This document shows, piece after piece, positions 1 through 5,365 of a stretch of 6,081 nt of DNA (the first letter of the stretch is position 1; every line of letters starts with the position of its first letter). The position numbers and the translations under genes were made by a program. The DNA comes from Bryobacterales bacterium. GTDB lineage: Bacteria > Acidobacteriota > Terriglobia > Bryobacterales > Bryobacteraceae. Under the pieces are notes generated by a model that was not told the origin of the DNA, ran no database searches, and saw nothing but the letters and a program-made list of their open reading frames with translations. The DNA is taken from the NCBI GenBank assembly GCA_025353235.1, contig JANXQZ010000711.1:1-6081 (forward strand), read 5' to 3'.

Positions 1-315
1 GGTACTCTGCCCTTCGTACCCATGCCGCTACATCGAGGCGCGTTCTCAGGCTGATGTTGGTCAGGCCGACATACGCGACGACATCGTTATCTGCGAACGC
101 ATTTAGGCTCTCGGAATCCTGGATCCAGCCACCGAAAAATCGGAAGCCGGTTCCGTTTTGGCCTCGACTTGACGCCGTAGACCGCTCGTGATCCCGGCAT
201 CCAATAGCACCTTGCGAAGATGCTGATCATTGATACCAAGATGTCGGCCGATCCGGTCATAGCCAGCCTTGGCGAGCGCACGAATTGTCTTCGATGCAGT
301 CTCGATTCCTAGCAT
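1..315 (-). pseudogene. Degenerate HTH/GIY-YIG nuclease-like gene, frameshifted and cut by the window edge
   Basis: The ATG at 315-313 opens a frame whose first ~55 residues look like a helix-turn-helix segment (IRALAKAGYDRIGRHLGI, then QHLRKVLLDAGI and GLRRQVEA). This kind of segment sits in front of GIY-YIG domains in a family of small bacterial proteins. The frame stops at TAA 105-103. In another minus-strand frame, about 150-26, the sequence reads GFRFFGGW and then VVAYVGLTNISLRTRLD, which resembles the YIG half and the following Arg of a GIY-YIG domain. From base 24 to 1 the first frame becomes sensible again (HGYEGQST), as expected after SLRTRLD in this family. So two frame changes, probably with small deletions, separate parts of one ancestral gene. 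The catalytic GIY half is not clearly preserved. No activity is expected. The 3' part lies outside the window. A sequencing error could explain one shift but hardly both plus the missing linker. Family assignment is from recalled motif patterns. Confidence 0.55.
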
Positions 316-559
316 GCCTTTCGCGGGTCAAGTTTAATCCCAACGCAACGCCCGGCCATGGCCAGGGGCTTGGCCCAGCCGACGGAAAGCGGCCAGTACA
401 CACAACGCCGATAATCGGAAGTGAGTGGTTCGGCGGTCGTTTGAGATCTCTTTTGCGAATATAGCTCGTTCAGAGCATCCATGGGCCCAGTGATGGTGAT
501 AGGCGCGGGTTCCGAAGCCCCATTCTCATTGATCATCTGGTCCAACATAAGATTGAGAC

Positions 560-1072
560 ATGGCGCAGGAGATCGAGTTTTCCGTCCACCTCACTGAAAC
601 AGACATTGCGCGTGCGTCTGATGAGACCACGTTCCGTTGGCGGAGGTGCCTCCTTCCTGGTGTCGCTGTTAGTCTCGCGGGTATAGCGGGTCTCTTCTTG
701 GAACCGGAGTGGGCTGCTGAAAGTGTCGCGGTGGTAGCAGTTGGGTTGATTCTGATCTACTTTGGGGCGCTCATGCCGAAGCTGCTCAGACGGAAGAATG
801 TGCGTTTTTTCCTCCAAACTCCGCTCGCCCAAGGTAAGATGCACTACCAGATATCTGACGATCAGTTCCGTGTCACATCCGAATTGGCCCTCTCCGAACT
901 CCGCTGGTTGGCATTCCTGAAGGTACAACAGACGCGAAGCTATGTCTTCCTGATCACCAGCCCGGTTTCGGGCTACCTCATTCCGCTCGCAGCCATCCCA
1001 CCAATACATACCTTAGAGTTGCGGGAATTGCTGAGAAGCCGTATCCAAGCACCTCTTGGTAAAGGCCGGTGA
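560..1072 (+). CDS. Small membrane protein with YcxB-like C-terminal domain
   Basis: This is a 170-residue protein of unknown function. It has a short polar N-terminus (1-28), then two hydrophobic segments at about 31-47 and 54-74 joined by an acidic turn (EPEWAAE), then a positive stretch (KLLRRKN, 75-80). That charge pattern places the termini in the cytoplasm. Residues 97-150 follow the YcxB-like layout: an ISDDQFRVTS strand, the central ELRWLAFLKVQQTRSYVFLI core with Trp116, and the turn into YLIPLAAI. Such proteins are usually 150-190 residues, so length is normal. Their biochemical role is not established. The ATG at 560 has only a weak purine-rich stretch upstream and no clear Shine-Dalgarno. 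No better start exists nearby. It stands alone: a decayed gene lies upstream on the other strand and dinB follows 72 bases downstream. A function in SOS or in vitamin B6 metabolism is not implied. Confidence 0.8.
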   Translation: MAQEIEFSVHLTETDIARASDETTFRWRRCLLPGVAVSLAGIAGLFLEPEWAAESVAVVAVGLILIYFGALMPKLLRRKNVRFFLQTPLAQGKMHYQISDDQFRVTSELALSELRWLAFLKVQQTRSYVFLITSPVSGYLIPLAAIPPIHTLELRELLRSRIQAPLGKGR

Positions 1073-1144
1073 TAGTTCAGGAGGGAAATTCACGGTTCGA
1101 GGATGTGGATTCTGCGTGGGAGGTGAATTGGCGATCGCGTTGCG

Positions 1145-2485
1145 GTGTTAGTCTACCGAGAGGACGTTTGTGAGACATCGCAGGGTGTGCTCCGAGTACG
1201 CTCGTATACTCAAAGAACGCTATCCGCCGCTGGTTGCCAGACTCTGAAGACCTATTTCCATATCGACATGGACGCTTTCTTCGTTTCGGTGGAGGAACTC
1301 TTCGACCCTGTGCTTAAAGGCAAGCCTGTCGTAGTGGGTGGGCGTCCTAACCAGCGAGGTGTGGTCTCGGCGGCTTCGTATGCGGCTCGCAAGTTCGGCG
1401 TACACTCGGCCATGCCGTTGCGGACGGCGTACCGGCTCTGTCCTCAAGCGATCTTCGTGGATGGCCATCTGGATCGTTATCGCGACTATTCAAGCCGCGT
1501 TTTTCGGCTTCTGAAGACCTTCTCACCGCAGGTGGACATGGCTTCGATCGACGAGGCTTACATGGACGTGACGGGCACCGAACGCCTGCATGGTCCGCCG
1601 CTCAAGGCCGCCCACTTGCTTCATGAGCGGGTGAAGCGCGAGACCGAGCTTAACTGCTCGATTGGGGTCGCGGCGGCTCGCATGGTGGCGAAGGTGGCCT
1701 CGGATCAGGCTAAGCCGAATGGCGTTCTGTGGATTGTTCCAGGGCAAGAAGCTCGTTTTTTGGCTCCTTTGGATGTGCGCAAGATTCCGGGTGTGGGGAA
1801 GGTTTCAGAGAAAAATCTTGCGGCGCTGGGCATTCGCAAGGTCGGCGACCTTGGACGGCTCGATGAGAGGTTTCTAGCGGAGCGCTTCGGACAATGGGGG
1901 CTGGCTTTGGCTGGCAAGGCCCGCGGCTTGGATGCGGGAGGTTGGTTCGATCATGAGGTCGGGGATGAGAACGATCCCAAGTCGATCAGCCATGAGCATA
2001 CGTTCAACGAGGATACGGCTGATTCCAGCGTGCTGGAAGCGACACTAGCCCACTTGGCGGAGAAAGTGGGACGCCGGTTGCGCGAGCACAAGGTATTTGC
2101 CCGGACCATTCAGTTGAAGCTGCGGTACACGGACTTTTCCACGATTACGCGGGCGCACTCGCTCGATCACGGGACGCAATTGGATCATGAGATCTTCAGT
2201 GCGGCTCGCGACCTGATGCGGGAGAATCGCAAGCCGGGGTCGACCATTCGCCTCCTGGGCGTCCATGCCTCCAGCCTGGAACAGGACGAGGGACAGATGA
2301 GCCTGCTGGCCGAGCCTATTACGGAGCGGTGGCGAAAGGCGCTTTCGGCGATGGATCAGATTCGCGATAAGTTTGGCGAGAGCAGCGTATCGCTGGCCAG
2401 CGGATTGACGGGACGGTTCCGCGAGCGGGTCCACGAGGCGCTACCGCCAGATGTCGGCGATGCGAAGCGGCGGAGTGAGGATTAG
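1145..2485 (+). CDS. dinB: DNA polymerase IV (Y-family translesion polymerase)
   Basis: DinB is a low-fidelity polymerase that copies past damaged bases and is commonly SOS-induced. All landmarks are visible. The palm has FHIDMDAFF (residues 38-46) with metal ligand Asp41 and steric-gate Phe46. SIDEAY follows with Asp136 and Glu137. These match E. coli Asp8, Phe13, Asp103 and Glu104 at a constant offset of 33. Next come a fingers region with AASYAARKFGVHSAMP (76-91), a helix-hairpin-helix (KIPGVGKVSEKNLAALGI, 213-230), and a little-finger domain from about 280 to 375. QMSLL (384-388) is a likely beta-clamp-binding motif. About 58 residues follow it, as in long bacterial versions. At 446 residues it exceeds E. 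coli DinB (351) at both ends. The start given is the first in-frame GTG after the upstream stop at 1124. The first 33 residues look non-conserved, and the offset puts the family start exactly on CTG 1244. GTG 1187 is a third choice. No start has a well-placed Shine-Dalgarno. The 3' end overlaps the convergent kinase gene by 45 bp. Confidence 0.95.
   Translation: MLVYREDVCETSQGVLRVRSYTQRTLSAAGCQTLKTYFHIDMDAFFVSVEELFDPVLKGKPVVVGGRPNQRGVVSAASYAARKFGVHSAMPLRTAYRLCPQAIFVDGHLDRYRDYSSRVFRLLKTFSPQVDMASIDEAYMDVTGTERLHGPPLKAAHLLHERVKRETELNCSIGVAAARMVAKVASDQAKPNGVLWIVPGQEARFLAPLDVRKIPGVGKVSEKNLAALGIRKVGDLGRLDERFLAERFGQWGLALAGKARGLDAGGWFDHEVGDENDPKSISHEHTFNEDTADSSVLEATLAHLAEKVGRRLREHKVFARTIQLKLRYTDFSTITRAHSLDHGTQLDHEIFSAARDLMRENRKPGSTIRLLGVHASSLEQDEGQMSLLAEPITERWRKALSAMDQIRDKFGESSVSLASGLTGRFRERVHEALPPDVGDAKRRSED
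1194..1211 (+). promoter_or_regulatory. Dyad overlapping a -10-like box before the conserved part of dinB; possible operator
   Basis: The sequence reads GAGTA-N8-TACTC, a perfect 5-bp-arm inverted repeat spanning 18 bases. TATACT at 1205-1210 resembles a sigma70-type -10 hexamer and lies inside the right half. Arm length and spacing resemble the geometry of known LexA boxes (for example CTGT-N8-ACAG), although the letters differ and LexA motifs vary between phyla. A start at CTG 1244 would place the dyad at a natural promoter position. If translation begins at GTG 1145, the dyad is inside the coding sequence and probably fortuitous. No good -35 hexamer is seen 16-18 bases upstream. Confidence 0.25.
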
Positions 2486-3379
2486 GCTTCTTGCTCGCGC
2501 TCGGATCTGGGCTTTGAGTGTTGGGTCCTGAATGTATTCCGCTGGGGACTTTCCGTCTATTCGGGACAGGAGGAGCGCGCCTAAGTGCTCGATGATGGCA
2601 GGCTGGAACCAGTCGGTGGGAGGAGGGATGTGGGCGTTTAGCGTGACCCAAAAATGCTGGGCTGCAGCTTCATATTTCGCACCCCATTCTGGATGGAGAT
2701 AACTCTTCAGCAAGAGATGGTTGAGCAGAAAGGCGGCATCGAACGAGGGGTCGCCGAAGTGGATCACTTCGAAATCGATCGCCATCACGCCTGCTTGGGA
2801 AACCAGGAAATTTTTTGGACTCCAGTCTCCATGAACCAGGGAAAATCGGCGGTGGCTCGACCGCTTGATGAGGGCGTCGAGATGCGGCGCAAGGTCGGGG
2901 TTTCTTGCTGCTGCGGTTCGATAGTAAGGATCTAGGCGAAGCTCGTCGAAGATGGTCTGATCGCCGAACTCTGCCTCCATGGCCTGGCTCTTCCAAGTAC
3001 AGGCGATCATCTCACCCAGGATGCGTCCGACGGACTCCGCTACGGCCAGGTCCACTTCTCCCCGCAGCAGCAGATCTTTCCATGGGAGGGCGTCCTTGGG
3101 TGCCGCTGACATTCCAAACAGGAAATTTTCGCGCTCCTCGAATAGGATCTCTGGGACCGCTCCAGCGGGAAGCATGGGTGCCAACTGTCGCATTGCGGAG
3201 CACTCGCGAAAGATCCGCTTGCGGTCAGAGAACCAGTCCTGCTCGACGCGAAGCTTGCCCAACGATTGCTTCAGGACGATACGTCCGGCATCCGTCTCGG
3301 ACAGGATCACGGTATTGGAAACGCCTCCGCCTAAGAGGACGGCGTTCGGCCCGACGCTCTCAACCGTTAGCTCGTACAT
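2441..3379 (-). CDS. Aminoglycoside phosphotransferase/choline kinase-fold small-molecule kinase
   Basis: This 312-residue soluble protein has a complete APH-type kinase plan. It has a glycine-rich loop (LGGGVSN, 16-22), an ATP-binding lysine in VLKQ (Lys37), and the catalytic HGDWSPKN (His183, Asp185, Asn190). The metal-binding IDFE follows (Asp202), then DPSFDAAFLLNH (210-221). Such enzymes transfer the ATP gamma-phosphate to a hydroxyl on a small molecule. The substrate cannot be read from sequence. The KQ-LRV-W-SDR pattern after the glycine loop faintly recalls methylthioribose kinase (MtnK), but no methionine-salvage gene is present. A drug-resistance role is not supported. The ATG at 3379 lies 20 bases inside the upstream phosphatase gene and has no Shine-Dalgarno, so translational coupling is likely. 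It is the last gene of the pdxST cluster. The 3' end runs 45 bp into dinB on the opposite strand. All catalytic residues are intact, so the enzyme is probably active. Confidence 0.85.
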   Translation of the reverse strand: MYELTVESVGPNAVLLGGGVSNTVILSETDAGRIVLKQSLGKLRVEQDWFSDRKRIFRECSAMRQLAPMLPAGAVPEILFEERENFLFGMSAAPKDALPWKDLLLRGEVDLAVAESVGRILGEMIACTWKSQAMEAEFGDQTIFDELRLDPYYRTAAARNPDLAPHLDALIKRSSHRRFSLVHGDWSPKNFLVSQAGVMAIDFEVIHFGDPSFDAAFLLNHLLLKSYLHPEWGAKYEAAAQHFWVTLNAHIPPPTDWFQPAIIEHLGALLLSRIDGKSPAEYIQDPTLKAQIRARARSLILTPPLRIADIWR

Positions 3380-3785
3380 GGGTCAGTGCGGGATGCTGCT
3401 TCAGCCTGATTTGCAAGATCAGACGCATGACCATTTGCTCAAGCAAGTCCGCAGTTTTGCGGAACTCGTCTTCCCCTCGGGTGATGGGGTCGGGCACCTT
3501 CCACTCTTCGATTGGCAGAGCCATTTTGGGCAGCTTTTGCCCGGACATATTCACTAACAGGTGGAAAGATGACAGGTCGATCTCGTCCAGGCCCTTTGGG
3601 TAAGCGGTTGAGATATCGATGTTGCGATCTTGCATCGCCTTGACGCTGAATGGATCAACGCGACCGATGGGCATCAGTCCAGCGCTGGCTGCTATTAGCA
3701 CGTCTGACCCGTATTTGCGGGCCAACCCTTCTGCCATAGGACTGCGGCACGAGTTGCCAATGCACATGAACAAAACCTTAAGCAT
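3360..3785 (-). CDS. Low-molecular-weight protein tyrosine phosphatase family protein
   Basis: This is a 141-residue cytoplasmic protein. The phosphate-binding loop CIGNSCRS starts at residue 8, giving the C-x5-R signature with nucleophile Cys8 and Arg14. The likely general acid is Asp99 in VPDP. The family removes phosphate from phosphotyrosine or small phosphate esters by way of a cysteinyl-phosphate. The SCRS loop and MAEG also resemble thioredoxin-linked arsenate reductase ArsC. However, the two extra redox cysteines of ArsC are absent: only Cys8 and Cys13 exist, and the usual CG stretch is replaced by NMSG at 79-82. Phosphatase is therefore favoured over arsenate reductase. The Tyr often following the DP acid is Ile here. 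ATG 3785 overlaps the end of pdxT by 8 bases and has GGAG just upstream. A TTG three codons earlier is possible but starts within the GGAG region. The 3' end overlaps the kinase gene by 20 bases. Placement downstream of pdxST suggests a link to phosphorylated metabolites, unproven. Confidence 0.85.
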   Translation of the reverse strand: MLKVLFMCIGNSCRSPMAEGLARKYGSDVLIAASAGLMPIGRVDPFSVKAMQDRNIDISTAYPKGLDEIDLSSFHLLVNMSGQKLPKMALPIEEWKVPDPITRGEDEFRKTADLLEQMVMRLILQIRLKQHPALTHVRANG

Positions 3786-4359
3786 TCTCTCCAATTTTCT
3801 CGAGAAAGAGCTTGTGAATCGATGAATCGCCGCTTAGCTCCGGGTGGAAGGTCGCCACCAAGTGCCTGCCTTGCTCAACCAGCACCGGGTCGCCCTCGTA
3901 GCTAGCCAGCACCTGGGCTTCGGGGCCTACACGTCGAATGATGGGGGCGCGGATGAATACCGCTTCGAGGTCGTGGTCGATCCCTTGGGGCCGCAACTGT
4001 CCGATGCGGCTATCCACCTGCCTGCCGTAGGCGTTTCGTTCTACGTCGATATCCATCAAGTGGAGGGACTCTTGCGAAGGGTTGCTCACCCCCGTGGCGA
4101 GCAAGATCGCGCCGGCGCACGTGCCGAACACAGGCCGTCTCTGGCCGAAGAGACGGATGGGATCGAACAGGCCCTCCTCGTTGATCAGCTTCAGCATGGT
4201 GGTGCTTTCGCCGCCAGGGATGATCAGCCCGTCCACGCCGCTCAGTTGGTCGGCGGAACGAACTTCGACTGCATCGGCCCCGGCAAGGCGGAGGGCCGTC
4301 CCGTGCGCTTCGAAGTCGCCTTGCAGCGCGAGCACTCCGACCTTTCGGCGGGCTGGCAA
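3778..4359 (-). CDS. pdxT: PLP synthase glutaminase subunit PdxT
   Basis: PdxT hydrolyses glutamine and channels ammonia to PdxS within the PLP synthase complex (12 PdxS plus up to 12 PdxT in characterised systems). The 193-residue length is typical. Visible landmarks are GVLALQGDFEAHG near the N-terminus, the oxyanion-side PGGEST (48-53), GTCAGA with nucleophile Cys81, RNAYGRQ (108-114), and FHPELSGD with His172 and Glu174. These correspond to the Cys79/His170/Glu172 triad of the Bacillus subtilis enzyme. The start is TTG 4359. No in-frame ATG or GTG would preserve the first beta strand, and family members begin just before the GVLALQG stretch. Only one base separates the pdxS stop from this TTG, and the short GGGG preceding it is a weak ribosome site. 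Translational coupling to pdxS is therefore likely. All catalytic residues are present. Confidence 0.97.
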   Translation of the reverse strand: MPARRKVGVLALQGDFEAHGTALRLAGADAVEVRSADQLSGVDGLIIPGGESTTMLKLINEEGLFDPIRLFGQRRPVFGTCAGAILLATGVSNPSQESLHLMDIDVERNAYGRQVDSRIGQLRPQGIDHDLEAVFIRAPIIRRVGPEAQVLASYEGDPVLVEQGRHLVATFHPELSGDSSIHKLFLEKIGENA

Positions 4360-4360
4360 G

Positions 4361-5245
4361 TTACCAGCCCCGGGTTTGCATTAACTCGGATTCGTGAAGC
4401 TTCGAGATATCTAGACCCAACATGCCGATTCCCAGTTCCTCGCTGGCTTCAAGCAGCTTCACTGGATCCTTGTAGTAGGTGGCTGCCTTCACGATGGCGC
4501 GGGCGCGAGCTTCGGGATCGTCGGATTTAAAGATGCCGGATCCTACGAACACCGCTTCCGCACCCAGTTGCATGACGAGCGCGGCGTCGGCGGGGGTGGC
4601 GATGCCGCCTGCCGAGAAATTTGGCACGGGCAGCTTGCCGTGCTCGGCCACCCATTGAACCAGTTCCAGAGGAGCGCCGAGGTTTTTGGCTTCGTGTACG
4701 AGTTCTTCCCGGCCAAGGACCGTCAACTGTTTCATTTCCTTGATGATGGTGCGGATGTGGCGGACCGCCTCTACGATGTTCCCCGAACCCGCTTCCCCTT
4801 TGGTGCGGATCATGGCCGCGCCTTCGGCTATGCGTCGGAGGGCTTCGCCTAGGTTTCTGGCTCCGCAGACGAACGGGACTTCGTAGTCGCGCTTGTCGAT
4901 GTGGTGCTCTTCGTCGGCCGGGGTCAGGACCTCACTTTCGTCGATGTAGTCGACCTTGAGGGCTTCTAAAATGCGAGCTTCCGTGAAGTGGCCGATCCGC
5001 GCTTTGGCCATGACGGGGATGCTGACCGTGTGCATGATCTCGCGAATCTTGCTGATAGGGGCCATGCGGGCTACGCCGCCTTCTTTCCGAATGTCGGAAG
5101 GGACGCGCTCCAGCGCCATGACGGCTGTGGCACCGGCTTTTTCGGCGATCGCTGCCTGTTCGGCGTTGGTGACGTCCATGATCACGCCGCCCTTTAACAT
5201 TTCGGCGAGTCCGACTTTTAATCGATACGCATCGTCTAAATACAT
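4361..5245 (-). CDS. pdxS: PLP synthase subunit PdxS (pyridoxal 5'-phosphate synthase)
   Basis: PdxS condenses ribose 5-phosphate (or ribulose 5-phosphate), glyceraldehyde 3-phosphate and ammonia into pyridoxal 5'-phosphate, in the DXP-independent route. This is a 294-residue (beta/alpha)8 barrel. Asp24 ([11 protein letters not shown]), Lys81 ([10 protein letters not shown]) and Lys149 ([12 protein letters not shown]) fall at exactly the numbers used for the Bacillus subtilis enzyme. The two lysines carry the covalent intermediates. [13 protein letters not shown] and [12 protein letters not shown] match the phosphate-binding C-terminal half. The start is ATG 5245. It has AAGGAG five bases upstream and gives the canonical numbering. 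The reading frame stays open for 36 more codons to 5353, but that extension reads through palindromic intergenic DNA and is not protein. It is the first gene of a tight cluster with pdxT. Function is essentially certain. Confidence 0.98.
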   Translation of the reverse strand: MYLDDAYRLKVGLAEMLKGGVIMDVTNAEQAAIAEKAGATAVMALERVPSDIRKEGGVARMAPISKIREIMHTVSIPVMAKARIGHFTEARILEALKVDYIDESEVLTPADEEHHIDKRDYEVPFVCGARNLGEALRRIAEGAAMIRTKGEAGSGNIVEAVRHIRTIIKEMKQLTVLGREELVHEAKNLGAPLELVQWVAEHGKLPVPNFSAGGIATPADAALVMQLGAEAVFVGSGIFKSDDPEARARAIVKAATYYKDPVKLLEASEELGIGMLGLDISKLHESELMQTRGW

Positions 5246-5250
5246 GTAAG

Positions 5251-5256
5251 CTCCTT
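5251..5256 (-). promoter_or_regulatory. Shine-Dalgarno of pdxS (AAGGAG)
   Basis: AAGGAG lies five bases before ATG 5245. It is the strongest ribosome site in the cluster and decides the pdxS start against the upstream in-frame extension. Confidence 0.85.
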
Positions 5257-5264
5257 GTGAACTT

Positions 5265-5293
5265 GGGTTGCGGCAACTGCCTTGTTGCAACCC
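5265..5293 (-). promoter_or_regulatory. Hairpin just upstream of the pdxS ribosome site, with alternative pairings
   Basis: GGGTTGC (5265-5271) can pair with GCAACCC (5287-5293). The inner GCAAC (5273-5277) can instead pair with GTTGC at either 5267-5271 or 5284-5288, so the structures exclude one another. The element ends eight bases before the AAGGAG of pdxS in the transcript. A role in controlling translation is possible. There is no run of T, so it is not an intrinsic terminator. No known riboswitch is recognised. Confidence 0.35.
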
Positions 5294-5304
5294 TTCCTCT
5301 TTGA

Positions 5305-5346
5305 AGCCGGCTGAAAGCCGGCTGCAGGCAAGATTGCCTGCCCCAC
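5305..5346. repeat. Tandem palindromes, REP-like intergenic element
   Basis: Two perfect 8-bp-stem hairpins lie back to back: AGCCGGCT-GAA-AGCCGGCT (5305-5323) and GCAGGCAA-GA-TTGCCTGC (5324-5341), followed by CCCAC. They fill the gap between the aminotransferase-like gene and pdxS. Adjacent short GC-rich palindromes of this kind are typical of dispersed REP/BIME-like elements, and I associate this pattern with Acidobacteria-type genomes. Only one copy is in the window, so dispersal is inferred. It could also act as an mRNA-stabilising structure between two co-transcribed genes. Confidence 0.5.
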
Positions 5347-5365
5347 AATTCAAGAGAGCAGGCTT

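Noticed and set aside
354..375. GGCCATGGCC palindrome and a GGCCA/TGGCC hairpin
   Set aside because: They are short GC-rich symmetry expected by chance, not next to any supported gene start or end.
309..548. 79-codon minus-strand frame ending in an ATGCTAG overlap with the start of the degenerate HTH/GIY-YIG gene
   Set aside because: It has no recognisable family, no Shine-Dalgarno, and its start is only 11 bases from the divergent gene at 560, leaving no room for promoters. The overlap hints at coupling, but the partner is a pseudogene. Most likely chance or decayed sequence.
533..1009. 158-codon minus-strand frame opposite the YcxB-like gene
   Set aside because: Its composition is charged and motif-free. 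The plus-strand frame has membrane segments and a family-like core.
2905..3603. Long plus-strand frames (232 and 192 codons) opposite the kinase and phosphatase genes
   Set aside because: They are shadow frames of GC-rich coding DNA, rich in Arg and Ser, with no motif. The minus-strand genes have complete catalytic signatures.
3844..4530. 228-codon plus-strand frame opposite pdxT and the end of pdxS
   Set aside because: It is antisense to two certain genes and has no recognisable domain.
5305..5341. Intrinsic terminator after the aminotransferase-like gene
   Set aside because: The hairpins are strong but no T-rich run follows on the minus strand, so they do not fit a rho-independent terminator.
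5246..5353. 36-codon N-terminal extension of PdxS
   Set aside because: It is translated palindromic intergenic DNA. The ATG at 5245 has a clear AAGGAG and restores the canonical Asp24/Lys81/Lys149 numbering.
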